Positions 38,765-47,103 are shown, numbered from the stretch's first letter. The stretch: DNA of 53,340 bases from Variovorax sp. KBW07 (GCF_003852515.1 NZ_QAJK01000197.1:1-53340), one strand, 5' to 3'. Notes: generated from the sequence alone by a model not told the origin. Numbers and translations: made by a program.

Positions 38765-39913
38765 ATGCCCAAGCCGATGCACATGCCCAAGTCAGCCCCC
38801 AAGGTCCTGGTGACCGGCGGCGCAGGCTTCATCGGCAGCCATGCCTGCGTGGCGCTGGTCTCGGCGGGCTATCTGCCGGTGGTGCTCGACACGCTGGTCA
38901 ACAGCGACGCGCGTTCGCTGCAGCGGGTGGCGTGCATCACGGGCGTCGAACCGCTGCTGGTGCGTGGCGACGTGCGCAACGCGGCCATGCTCGACCGCGT
39001 GTTCGCCGCGCACCGCATCCATGCCGTCGTGCACCTGGCGGGCCTGAAGGCGGTCGGCGATTCGGTGTCCGTCCCCATGGAGTACTACGACGTCAACCTG
39101 CGCGGCACGCTGGCGCTGGTGCAGGCCATGGCCCGCGCGGGCGTGCGCACGCTGGTTTTTTCTTCGTCGGCCACGGTGTACGGCGACGCGCAGCCTTCGC
39201 CCATTGCGGAAACCGCGCCGTACGCCGCCGTCAACCCGTACGGCCGCACCAAGGCGATGGTCGAGCAGTTGCTGGCCGACCTTGCGCAGTCCGATGCGCG
39301 CTGGGGCATTGCCTGCCTGCGCTACTTCAACCCCGTGGGCGCCCACGAAAGCGGCCTGCTGGGCGAGCGCCCGCACGGCACGCCCAACAACCTGATGCCC
39401 TACATCTCGCAGGTTGCCGCGGGCGAGCGCGAGCACCTGGTGGTGCACGGCGCCGACTACGACACCATCGACGGCACCGGCGTGCGCGACTACGTGCACG
39501 TGATGGACGTGGCCGAGGGCCATGTGGCGGCGCTGCGCCACGCCGCGCTGCAACCCGGCATCGGCATGACCAACCTGGGCACGGGACATGGCGCCTCCGT
39601 GCTGCAGGTGGTGAACGCCTTCGAGCGCGCCAGCGGCCGCCGCATCGCCCTGCGCATCGGCCCGCGCCGGCCCGGCGACGCGCCCGCCTACTGGGCCGAT
39701 GCCCGCAATGCCTACGCCCGCTTCGGCTGGCGCGCGCACCGCACGCTCGACCAGATGTGCGCGGACTGCTGGCGCTGGCAGGCGGCCAACCCGCACGGCT
39801 TCGACGATCCGGTGCGGCAGCCCGCCACGGTCGATACCGCAGGCAATGCCCCGGTCTTTGCCGCGGCCACGCCCCTCTTCATCAACTCCAACCTGGGACA
39901 TACCAATGCCTGA
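38765..39913 (+). CDS. galE: UDP-glucose 4-epimerase
   Basis: This 382-aa extended SDR enzyme interconverts UDP-glucose and UDP-galactose. It has TGGAGFIGSH at the NAD-binding loop, VVHLAGLKAVGDSV, SSSATVYGD, and the catalytic Tyr/Lys in NPYGRTKAMVEQ, followed by RYFNPVGAHESG and DGTGVRDYVHVMDVAEGH, all typical of GalE. A tail of about 40 residues after the core is longer than in E. coli GalE. It suggests galactose (or a related 4-epimer) in the polymer. The last 8 nt overlap the next gene. Confidence 0.93.
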   Translation: MPKPMHMPKSAPKVLVTGGAGFIGSHACVALVSAGYLPVVLDTLVNSDARSLQRVACITGVEPLLVRGDVRNAAMLDRVFAAHRIHAVVHLAGLKAVGDSVSVPMEYYDVNLRGTLALVQAMARAGVRTLVFSSSATVYGDAQPSPIAETAPYAAVNPYGRTKAMVEQLLADLAQSDARWGIACLRYFNPVGAHESGLLGERPHGTPNNLMPYISQVAAGEREHLVVHGADYDTIDGTGVRDYVHVMDVAEGHVAALRHAALQPGIGMTNLGTGHGASVLQVVNAFERASGRRIALRIGPRRPGDAPAYWADARNAYARFGWRAHRTLDQMCADCWRWQAANPHGFDDPVRQPATVDTAGNAPVFAAATPLFINSNLGHTNA

Positions 39914-40679
39914 AGCTGCATACCGCTCCCCCGGCGAACACGCCGACGGCCGGCCGCTCTATCCGCCGGGTGTCTGCCAGCCAGCCGCGCCGCTGTGGCC
40001 CGGCTTCCTGACCGGGCAGGAAGACGCGCCCGTGCGCGTGCTGCTGGTCGACGACGACGAGTTCATGCGCCGCGTGATCGCGCAGGAACTGCTGTCCGAC
40101 CTGCGCATACAACTCGAAGGCCAGGCCGGCAGCCTGCGCGAGGGCCGGCGGCTGCTGGCCACGCACGAGTTCGACGTGCTCATGGTCGACCTGCGGCTGG
40201 GCGACGGCAGCGGCTTCGACCTGATCAGCGAAGCCCGCAAGCACCACCGCAACGTCGAGATCATCGTGGTCTCGGCGCTGGAAGACGAAGCGCACGTGCT
40301 GCATGCCTTCGAGCTGGGCGCCACCGGCTACCTGCTGAAAGACGCCTGGCTGCAGAGCTTCGCGCAGGCGGTGCTGCAGGTGGTGAACGGCGGCGCGGCC
40401 ATCACGCCCCGGCTGGCGCGCCGGCTGCTGGGCCGGCTGAGCCACCCGCCCACCGGCGTGTCGCCGCTCGAGCCGCCGATGCGCGAGGCGGTGCTGACGC
40501 GCCGCGAGTGCGAAATATTGCGCTTCGTGGCGCGCGGCCACGTCACCGAGGAGATCGGCGCCAAGCTGGGCATCTCGGGGCAGACCGTCAACGCCCACAT
40601 CAAGAACATCTACAAGAAATTGCAGGTGCATTCGCGCGCGCAGGCTGTGAGCTACGCGGCGTACTCGGGCCTCATTTGA
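39906..40679 (+). CDS. LuxR/NarL-family response regulator
   Basis: This 257-aa protein has an N-terminal extension of about 40 residues, then a receiver domain (VLLVDDDEFMRR; phospho-acceptor Asp in VLMVDLRLGDG; Lys in GYLLKDAW). A C-terminal LuxR helix-turn-helix follows (LTRRECEILRFVARGHVTEEIGAKLGISGQTVNAHIKNIYKKL). No histidine kinase is nearby, so it is an orphan within this window. Being embedded between galE and manC with an 8-nt overlap, it probably controls this operon and is made with it; the dyad near 10002-10017 is one possible binding site. Confidence 0.88.
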   Translation: MPEAAYRSPGEHADGRPLYPPGVCQPAAPLWPGFLTGQEDAPVRVLLVDDDEFMRRVIAQELLSDLRIQLEGQAGSLREGRRLLATHEFDVLMVDLRLGDGSGFDLISEARKHHRNVEIIVVSALEDEAHVLHAFELGATGYLLKDAWLQSFAQAVLQVVNGGAAITPRLARRLLGRLSHPPTGVSPLEPPMREAVLTRRECEILRFVARGHVTEEIGAKLGISGQTVNAHIKNIYKKLQVHSRAQAVSYAAYSGLI

Positions 40680-40747
40680 GACACCTGAGACACCCGAGAC
40701 ACGACAGCAGCCTCGATCCGATCAACCCTCGACAAGACAGGCGCACC

Positions 40748-42280
40748 ATGAACACCACCACCATTCATCCCGTCGTGCTGTGCGGCGGCAGCGGCACGCG
40801 GCTGTGGCCGCTTTCGCGCAAGGCGCTGCCCAAGCAGTTCGCGCCACTGGTCGGCGGCAAGAGCCTGCTGCAGCTCACGCTGGAGCGGCTGGCCAGCCTG
40901 AACCCCGACATCACCTGCATCGCATCGGAAGACCACCGCTTCCTGGTGCGCGAAGCGGCCGAAGCCGCCCGCACCACGGGCCGGCAGATATTGGAGCCGG
41001 TGGCGCGCAACACCGCGGCGGCCATGGCCTGCGCGGCCCTGCTGGCCGACGCAAACGACCTGCTGCTGTTCGCGCCGTCCGACCACCACATTCCCGACAC
41101 CGAACTGTTCGCCGAGACCGTGCGCCACGGCGTGGAGGCCGCGCTGGCCGGCCGCATCGTCACCTTCGGCGTGGTGCCCTGCTTTCCGAGCACGGCCTAT
41201 GGCTACATCGAGGGCGGCGCAGCCTCGGGCGACGGCCACAGCCAGGCCGTGATGCGCTTCGTCGAAAAGCCGTCGGCGGCCGTGGCGGTGTCGCTGATAT
41301 TGCATGGCGGCTATTGCTGGAACGCCGGCATCTTCCTGGTGCAGGCCCGCACGCTGGTCGCGGCGCTGCGCGCGCATGCGCCCGACATTCTGCTGGCCTG
41401 CGAACGCGCCACCGCCGCCGTATCGACGGACGGCAGCTTCCTGCGGCTGGACCGTGACGCCTTCGCGGCCTGCCGCAGCGACAGCATCGACTACGCCGTG
41501 CTGGAGAAGCACAAGGAGGTGGCCGTGGTGAAGTTCGAAGGCAGCTGGAGCGACGTCGGCAGCTGGAACGCGGTGGCCAACCTGCACCCGGCCGATGAAG
41601 CCGGCAACCGCCTGAGCGGCAAGGCCAGCGCCCTGCACGCGCGCAACACCTTCGTGCATGCGCCGCACCGGCCGGTGGTGGCGCTGGGCACCGAGAACCT
41701 GATCATCGTGGACACCACCGACGCCGTGCTGGTGGCCGATGCGAGCTGCGCCGAACAGGTGGCCGACGTGGTGCGCATGCTCTCGCTGGAAGGCTGCGCC
41801 GAAGCCACCGAGCACCGCCGCGTGGTGCGGCCCTGGGGCGCCTACGATAGCATCGACACCGGCGAGCGCTTTCAGGTGAAGCGCCTGACCGTCAAGCCCG
41901 GCGCCAAGCTGTCGCTGCAAATGCACCACCACCGCTCCGAGCACTGGATCGTGGTGAAGGGCACGGCCAAGGCCACCTGCGACGGCGTGGTCACGCTGGT
42001 GCGCGAGAACGAATCGATCTACCTGCCGCTGGGCGCCATCCACCGGCTGGAGAACCCCGGCAAGACGATGCTGGAGGTGATCGAGGTGCAGACCGGCGGC
42101 TACCTGGGCGAAGACGACATCGTGCGCTTCGACGACACCTACGGGCGTTGCGCGGCCGTCCGCGGGCGGAGCGACCCCGCAGCCACGGCGGCGGTTGCCG
42201 ACGCAGCCGCCGCGCCCGTCATCGCCATGCCATCACCACCCGTGGAAGCGACCCCAGCGCACCAGGCTTCCGTCTTCTGA
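40748..42280 (+). CDS. manC: mannose-1-phosphate guanylyltransferase / mannose-6-phosphate isomerase
   Basis: This 510-aa bifunctional type II PMI-GMP makes GDP-mannose. The N-terminal pyrophosphorylase has CGGSGTRLWPLSRKALPKQF and FVEKPS; the C-terminal cupin isomerase has RPWGAYDSID, KRLTVKPGAKLSLQMHHHRSEHW and GAIHRLENPG. GDP-mannose feeds Gmd and any mannosyltransferase. The last 30 or so residues (Ala/Pro-rich) go beyond the usual end, and the final 48 bp overlap the 3' end of the convergent gene. No phosphomannomutase gene is present in the window, so that step must be encoded elsewhere. Confidence 0.95.
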   Translation: MNTTTIHPVVLCGGSGTRLWPLSRKALPKQFAPLVGGKSLLQLTLERLASLNPDITCIASEDHRFLVREAAEAARTTGRQILEPVARNTAAAMACAALLADANDLLLFAPSDHHIPDTELFAETVRHGVEAALAGRIVTFGVVPCFPSTAYGYIEGGAASGDGHSQAVMRFVEKPSAAVAVSLILHGGYCWNAGIFLVQARTLVAALRAHAPDILLACERATAAVSTDGSFLRLDRDAFAACRSDSIDYAVLEKHKEVAVVKFEGSWSDVGSWNAVANLHPADEAGNRLSGKASALHARNTFVHAPHRPVVALGTENLIIVDTTDAVLVADASCAEQVADVVRMLSLEGCAEATEHRRVVRPWGAYDSIDTGERFQVKRLTVKPGAKLSLQMHHHRSEHWIVVKGTAKATCDGVVTLVRENESIYLPLGAIHRLENPGKTMLEVIEVQTGGYLGEDDIVRFDDTYGRCAAVRGRSDPAATAAVADAAAAPVIAMPSPPVEATPAHQASVF

Positions 42281-43387
42281 CAGCGCGTGGTATTCAGGAA
42301 ACTGCGCCCCGGTGGCGCAGGCGTGGTTGGGCAATATGCGCAGGCGCGTGCCCAGCGGAAAGCGCGCGGCAATGCCGGTATCGGGCGCGCCTTCGTGCGA
42401 CAGGATGCCGTGCTCCTGGTTGGCCGCGCTGAGCACATAGCCGCCAAGCGGCGTGCCCTCGACGTCGCAGACCTGGCCGTAGCCGAAGTCGCGCTTCTGT
42501 TTCTGCGTGCCGCGGTCGCGGCTCATGGCCATCCAGCCCGCATCGACGATGGCCCAGCCCTTCTCGGCCTGGTGGCCGATGACCGTGGTGAGCACGCTCA
42601 GCGCGATGTCGTCTTCGCTGCAGACGCCCACGTTGCGCATCACCAGGTCGAAGAACACATAGACGCCCGCGCGCACCTCGGTCACGCCGTCGAGCCGCTC
42701 GGCCATCAGCGCCGTGGGCGTGGAGCCCACGCTGACCACCGGGCACGGCAGGCCGGCGTCGCGCAGCCGTTGCGCGGCGCGCACGCAGCCGGCGCGCTCC
42801 TGCTCGGCCATGGCGCGCAATGCCTCGGGCGTGTCGAAGTCGTAGCTGGAGCCGGCATGCGTCATCACGCCGGCCAGGCGCATGCCGCCCTCGTGCAGCA
42901 CGCGCGCCACGTCGAGCAGCGTGTCTTCTTCCGGGCGGATGCCGGAGCGGTGGCCGTCGGTGTCGACCTCGATCAGCACCTCGAAGACCTCGCCCTGCGC
43001 GCGGCCGAACTCGGCAATGGCGCGCGCCGACGCCACGCCGTCCGTGAGGATGACCAGCGCGCAGCCGCGCCGGCGCAACTCCAGCGCGTGCGGCAGCCGG
43101 TGCGGCGCCATGCCGACCGCATAGAGGATGTCGGTGAAGCCGTCGGCAAAGAACTGCTCTGCCTCTTTCAGCGTGGACACGGTAATGCCCTGCGCGCCCG
43201 CATCGCGCTGCGCACGGGCCACGTCGGCGCACTTGGTGGTCTTGACGTGCGGGCGAAAACGCACGCCGAGCGTGTTCATGCGCTGCTGCATGCGCGCGAT
43301 GTTGTGCTGCATGCGCGAGCGTTCGACGATGGCGGCGGGCGTGTCGAGGGTGGCCAGCGTGGCCAGGTTCAGTGAGTCGTTGTTCAT
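42233..43387 (-). CDS. DSD1-family PLP enzyme (D-serine dehydratase / D-threonine aldolase-like)
   Basis: This 384-aa fold-type III PLP protein has an alanine-racemase-like N-terminal barrel with the PLP lysine in RPHVKTTKC, phosphate-binding VSVGSTPTA, and a C-terminal DSD domain with a His/Cys metal pair in PNHACATG. Such enzymes remove water from D-serine or D-3-hydroxyaspartate, or cleave D-threonine, with Zn or Mn; the substrate is not readable here. ATG 43387 was chosen over an upstream in-frame start that would run into the preceding gene. It lies 7 bp after the Bug receptor gene in the same operon. The 3' end overlaps manC by 48 bp. Confidence 0.85.
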   Translation of the reverse strand: MNNDSLNLATLATLDTPAAIVERSRMQHNIARMQQRMNTLGVRFRPHVKTTKCADVARAQRDAGAQGITVSTLKEAEQFFADGFTDILYAVGMAPHRLPHALELRRRGCALVILTDGVASARAIAEFGRAQGEVFEVLIEVDTDGHRSGIRPEEDTLLDVARVLHEGGMRLAGVMTHAGSSYDFDTPEALRAMAEQERAGCVRAAQRLRDAGLPCPVVSVGSTPTALMAERLDGVTEVRAGVYVFFDLVMRNVGVCSEDDIALSVLTTVIGHQAEKGWAIVDAGWMAMSRDRGTQKQKRDFGYGQVCDVEGTPLGGYVLSAANQEHGILSHEGAPDTGIAARFPLGTRLRILPNHACATGAQFPEYHALSEDGSLVRWGRFHGW

Positions 43388-43394
43388 CGGTTCA

Positions 43395-44399
43395 TCAATC
43401 CAGGTAGTCGCCCTTGGCCTTGAGCGCGGGCACGTCGTCGCGCAGTCCACGTGCGATCAGGGCCGACACGGCGGCGGGCTTCAGGGCATCGGGCGCCGGC
43501 AGGTCCACGCCCACGGCGTGCATCTGGCGGCGGAACTCGGGGTCGGCCGCGGCATCGGCCAGTGCGGCGCGCAGGCGCGCCATCACGGGCTCGGGCGTGC
43601 CGCGCGGCGCGAAGATGGCGTTCCATGCGCGCAGGTCGAGCGCATAGCCGGCTTCGGCCGCGGTGCCGGTGTTGGGCAATTGCGGCAGCCGCGCCGAAGA
43701 CAGCACGGCCAGCGCCTTCACCTTGCCGCCGGCCACTTGCGGCAGCGCGGTGGTGGTCTGGTCGCACATGAAATCGGTCTGCCCGCCCATCAGGTCGTTC
43801 ATGGCCGGTGCCACGCCCTTGTAGGGAATGTGCGCCACGTTCTGCTGCAGTGCCGACAGCAGCAGCACGCAGCCGTAGTGCGAGATGGAGCCCACGCCCG
43901 CGCTGCCGAACGAGGCCTTGCCCTTGTGCGTGCCGAGCCAGGCGACGAATTCCTTCAGGTTGCCGGCAGGCAGGTCGGCCCGCGCCAGCAACAGCATGGG
44001 CGCGGCGCCCGCAAGGCCGACCGGCAGGAAATCGGTCTCTGGGTTGTAGGGCAGCTTCTTGTACAGCGCCACGTTGGCCACGTGCGTGCCGATGGTGCCG
44101 AAGGCCAGCGTATAGCCATCGGGCGCCGCCTTCACGGCCTTGGTCAGTCCGATGGTGCCGCCCGCGCCAGCCACGTTCTCGATGATGACCGGCTGGCCCA
44201 ATTTCTTGCCCATGTGCAGCGCGAAGCCGCGTGCCAGCGCATCGCTGGGGCCGCCCGGCGGGAACGGAACGACCAGCGTCACGGGCCGTTGCGGAAAGCT
44301 CGTGCCCTGCGCAAGCGCAGGCGCGGGCGCATTCAAGGCAAAGGCGGCGGTCAGCGCGAGCGCGAGCCCGCCGCGCAGGAGCCATGCGGCGCGGGTCAT
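43395..44399 (-). CDS. Bug/TctC-family periplasmic solute receptor
   Basis: This 334-aa protein has a signal peptide (GLALALTAAFALNAPAPALAQG) and the Bug-family start FPQRPVTLVVPFPPGGPSDALAR. VIIENVAGAGGTIG, YTLAFGTIGTHVAN and FGSAGVGSISHY form the binding clefts. Bug proteins bind small carboxylates and are abundant in Burkholderiales; most are orphans, as here, since no TctAB membrane genes are near. ATG 44399 overlaps the HAD gene stop by 4 nt. The ligand may be the substrate of the DSD1 enzyme or of the HAD enzyme; this is a guess from context. Confidence 0.92.
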   Translation of the reverse strand: MTRAAWLLRGGLALALTAAFALNAPAPALAQGTSFPQRPVTLVVPFPPGGPSDALARGFALHMGKKLGQPVIIENVAGAGGTIGLTKAVKAAPDGYTLAFGTIGTHVANVALYKKLPYNPETDFLPVGLAGAAPMLLLARADLPAGNLKEFVAWLGTHKGKASFGSAGVGSISHYGCVLLLSALQQNVAHIPYKGVAPAMNDLMGGQTDFMCDQTTTALPQVAGGKVKALAVLSSARLPQLPNTGTAAEAGYALDLRAWNAIFAPRGTPEPVMARLRAALADAAADPEFRRQMHAVGVDLPAPDALKPAAVSALIARGLRDDVPALKAKGDYLD

Positions 44400-45079
44400 G
44401 CGCGCCGCCCGAAAGACTGCAGCCACGGCAGCGCCGGTGCGAGCGTGGCGCCCTGCAGCTCGGGCGACGGCGCGCCCTGCGGCAGCGCCAGGCCCACGCG
44501 GTTGTGCCAGTAGGTGCGCAGGCCGACCACTGAAGTGCCGAACATGTCGTAGCCCGAACCGGCGACGAAGGCCGCGTCTTCGGCCTTAACGCCCAGTTGG
44601 TCGAGCGCGGCGCGGTAGGGGCGCGGATCGGGCTTGTAGAAGCCGGCCTCTTCCGAGGTGACGACCACGTCCCAGTCGATGCCGAGCCGCGCCGCTGCGC
44701 GATGGCCGAGCCGGCGCGAGCAGTTGGTCACCACCGCGAGCTTGCAGTGCGGCTTCAGCGCAGCCAGCAGTTCGCGCGCGCCGTCCCACACCGGCAGCGT
44801 GTCCCATTGGGCTTCGAGCGCATCGGGTGCCGAGTCGGCCATGCCGGTGTTGCGCGCGGCGTCTTTCACCAGCTGTTCGTAGGGCACGTAGGCGCCGCAG
44901 CCGTAGGTCAGGCGCAGGTACTCGGCGCGCCAGGCGCGGCCTTTTTCTTCCGAGCCGGCGGCGGCGTTCCAGACGGTCCAGGAGTCGAGCAGCGCGGTCA
45001 GCAGGTCGAAAAGAACTGCGCGCGGCAACGACGCTTCGGTGGGGGCCGTGGTTGCGATGGGTGCGATGGGTGCTTGCAT
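44396..45079 (-). CDS. HAD-superfamily hydrolase (haloacid dehalogenase-like)
   Basis: This 227-aa protein has HAD motif I as VLFDLLTALLDSW (nucleophile Asp kept, but the usual DxDGT or DxYGT is altered), motif II in VVTNCS, motif III Lys in FYKPDPRPY, and motif IV in FVAGSGYDMFG. The cap insertion is of the type seen in L-2-haloacid dehalogenases. It probably acts on a small phospho- or halo-acid. It is the first gene of a three-gene operon and diverges from a LysR regulator across a 72-bp gap. An upstream GTG (45085) would add two residues. Confidence 0.82.
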   Translation of the reverse strand: MQAPIAPIATTAPTEASLPRAVLFDLLTALLDSWTVWNAAAGSEEKGRAWRAEYLRLTYGCGAYVPYEQLVKDAARNTGMADSAPDALEAQWDTLPVWDGARELLAALKPHCKLAVVTNCSRRLGHRAAARLGIDWDVVVTSEEAGFYKPDPRPYRAALDQLGVKAEDAAFVAGSGYDMFGTSVVGLRTYWHNRVGLALPQGAPSPELQGATLAPALPWLQSFGRRA

Positions 45080-45151
45080 GAGCACGGACTGTACGTTTCA
45101 AGGCCCCTGTTGTGATTCAATGCAGCGTCATCAATCGTTAAGCACAAGTGA
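45080..45151. promoter_or_regulatory. divergent promoter region between HAD operon and lysR
   Basis: This 72-bp gap separates two divergent starts and must hold both promoters. It is AT-richer than its flanks, and TTCAATGCAGCGTCA within it fits the loose T-N11-A spacing of LysR-type sites. The divergent layout is the classic LysR arrangement, so the regulator probably acts here. Confidence 0.5.
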
Positions 45152-46078
45152 ATGATCCAGATCGAGGACATGCAACTGGCGGCCGCCCTGCTGCGCGAAC
45201 CCTCTCTCAGCGCCGCGGCCCGTGCGCTCGACGTGACGCCGCCCGCGCTGTCGATGCGGCTGCGCAAGCTGGAGGCCGCGCTGGGCCTTTCGCTGGCCAC
45301 CCGCACGTCACGCAAACTGAGCCTGACACCCGAGGGCGAGCGCTTCGCGCGTGAAGCCGCCGCGCTGCTCGCGCAGATCGAGGGGCTGCGCGAATCGATG
45401 CAGCGCGACGACCGCCGGCTCGCGGGCACGCTGCGCATCGCGGCGCCCTTCGGCTACGGCCGGCAGTACGTGGCGCCGATGCTCGCGCGCTTCGCCCGCC
45501 TGCACCCGGGGCTGCACGTGCAGCTCGACCTGCGCGAAACACCGTGGCCCGACCGGCACGATGCCGACGCGGTGATCCACATCGGCGCGGTGCGCGATTC
45601 GTCGTGGGTGGCGCGCACGCTCAGCGCCAACGAACGCTGGCTCTGCGCCAGCCCGGACTACCTGCGCCTGCACGGCGTGCCCCGCGTACCGCGCGACGTG
45701 ATGGCGCACGCGTGCATCAGCATCCGGGAGAACGACGAAGACGTGACGCTGTGGCATGTGCGCCCGGTCAGTGGCACGGGCAACGCCGCGGGCAAGCGTG
45801 CCGCCGCGCGTGAAACGCTGCGCATTTCGCCCGCCTACGTCACCAACGACGGCGGCGTCGCGCGGCAGTGGGCCGAGCAAGGCATGGGACTGGTGCTGCG
45901 CTCCGAATGGGACGCGGCCGACGCCATTGCGCGCGGCACGCTGGTGCGCGTGCTGGCCGACTGGCAGTTCGACAGCGCGCCGGTCATGCTGCTGGTGCCG
46001 ACGCGCAAGGGACGCACCGCGCGCATGCAGGCGCTGGTGGCGTTTATCGAAAGCAGCTTCGGCGCGGCGCGAAAATAG
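45152..46078 (+). CDS. LysR-family transcriptional regulator
   Basis: This 308-aa protein has the N-terminal winged HTH (AAALLREPSLSAAARALDVTP, then LSMRLRKLEAALGLSLATRT) and a linker helix (LAQIEGLRESMQRDDRRLAG). The C-terminal periplasmic-binding-like effector domain begins at LRIAAPFGYGRQYVAPML. It is divergent from the HAD-Bug-DSD1 operon, which it probably regulates in response to the transported or degraded compound. Confidence 0.92.
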   Translation: MIQIEDMQLAAALLREPSLSAAARALDVTPPALSMRLRKLEAALGLSLATRTSRKLSLTPEGERFAREAAALLAQIEGLRESMQRDDRRLAGTLRIAAPFGYGRQYVAPMLARFARLHPGLHVQLDLRETPWPDRHDADAVIHIGAVRDSSWVARTLSANERWLCASPDYLRLHGVPRVPRDVMAHACISIRENDEDVTLWHVRPVSGTGNAAGKRAAARETLRISPAYVTNDGGVARQWAEQGMGLVLRSEWDAADAIARGTLVRVLADWQFDSAPVMLLVPTRKGRTARMQALVAFIESSFGAARK

Positions 46079-46099
46079 AACGAGAACGGCGCCACACCG

Positions 46100-46384
46100 T
46101 CATGGCGACGCGGCGGCGCAGGCGTCCAACTCCGACTGGATGCGCGTCGCCAGCTCGAGCAGCACCGTGCTGCGCTTCAGCAGCAGGCGCCCCGCGTCGG
46201 TCAGGCACACGACACGCGTGCTGCGGTGAAGCAGCCGCACGCCGACCTGCGCCTCAAGCTCGGTGATGTATTTGCTGACCGTCGATTTCGACAGCTGCAT
46301 CGACGATGCGGCGCGTGTCAGGTTGCCATGCCGGGCGACTTCGCGAAGCGCCTCGACAAGCTCAAGGCTGAAGGGTGTGGACAA
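46100..46384 (-). pseudogene. truncated LysR-type regulator (HTH domain only)
   Basis: These 94 residues match the N-terminal DNA-binding part of LysR regulators (LVEALREVARHGNLTRAASSMQ, then LSKSTVSKYITELEAQVGVRLL, and RSTRVVCLTDAGRLLLKR) and then stop. A full regulator has about 300 residues, and no effector domain follows; the gene ends 21 bp from the stop of the convergent lysR. The only upstream start in frame is TTG at 46384 without a clear ribosome-binding site. It is either a decayed regulator or a stand-alone HTH protein that still binds DNA. Confidence 0.75.
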
Positions 46385-46410
46385 GGGAAACCCGGCGGGA
46401 AGAGACGAAA

Positions 46411-46433
46411 GCGCACGACGATAGGCCGTGCGC
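46411..46433 (-). terminator. hairpin downstream of the monooxygenase/ABC operon
   Basis: GCGCACG (46411-46417) pairs perfectly with CGTGCGC (46427-46433) around a 9-nt loop. On the minus strand the stem is followed by TTTCG. It lies 55 bp past the stop of the last gene of the operon, so it is a reasonable but short-tailed terminator. Confidence 0.4.
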
Positions 46434-46488
46434 CGCCCCGTGTGAACGAAGCAATCGGCAGTTGCTTATGCCGCTTCTTTATGCCGGC

Positions 46489-47103
46489 TTATGCGGCGGG
46501 ATTTTCCTGCGGCTCGCCCAGCGACAGCATCAACCGGTTGGCCCAGTTGAAGAAGGCCGCGCCATGGATCACGTCGGCAATCGCGAGGTCGTCCAGGCCC
46601 TGTGCGCGCAATCTGTCGACGTGTTCGGCACCGAAGGTGGAAGGCGTCGACGACAGCGCGACCGAGGCCGCCACGATCGCATTCCACCGCTCGCCCAGTT
46701 CCGCGCCCACGCCTTCGTCCAGCAGCCGCTGCACGTCTTCCGTGCGGTGCGAGAAGTGCGAGGCAAAGCGCGCGTGCACCGACGCACAGTAGATGCAGCC
46801 GTTGTAGCGCGAGGCCGCGGCGGCGGACAGCTCGCGCTCGGCGCGCGGCAGGCCGGCTTCGGGGTTGTAGAAGATGTCCTTGTCGGTGCGCGTGCGGGCA
46901 CCCAGGATGTCGGGGTCGCGCGCCAGCAGCCTGAAGTAAGGCGACTTGGCACGCGCCGCATCCACCAGGCCCGCGTAGTGCCGCTCCGTCAGCTCGGCTT
47001 CGGGCAAGGGCTCCAGCCAGGGCAGCCATTCGAGCTGGGCCTGCGTGAAGGCGCTGGGGTGCGTGTTGTCAGGATGGGTCAGGGTCGATTCGGTGGTACT
47101 CAT
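46489..47103 (-). CDS. AhpD-fold alkylhydroperoxidase-domain protein (Avi_7169-like)
   Basis: This 204-aa all-helical protein has the AhpD/CMD signature YNGCIYCASVHARFA (Cys-x-x-Cys with following His), preceded by ERELSAAAASR. It resembles the family named alkylhydroperoxidase domain protein, Avi_7169 family, which occurs beside the CMD protein and luciferase-like monooxygenase found next to it here. The CxxC pair suggests a thiol redox or peroxide role supporting the flavin enzymes. ATG 47103 is preferred to a TTG at 47115. The spacer before it is a CTGA-type tetranucleotide repeat. Confidence 0.82.
   Translation of the reverse strand: MSTTESTLTHPDNTHPSAFTQAQLEWLPWLEPLPEAELTERHYAGLVDAARAKSPYFRLLARDPDILGARTRTDKDIFYNPEAGLPRAERELSAAAASRYNGCIYCASVHARFASHFSHRTEDVQRLLDEGVGAELGERWNAIVAASVALSSTPSTFGAEHVDRLRAQGLDDLAIADVIHGAAFFNWANRLMLSLGEPQENPAA

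Noticed and set aside
10204-42280. Whether the operon is an exosortase/PEP-CTERM locus
   Set aside because: No exosortase-like membrane protein and no PEP-CTERM cargo was seen in any translated gene; only the two hydrolases recall that system.
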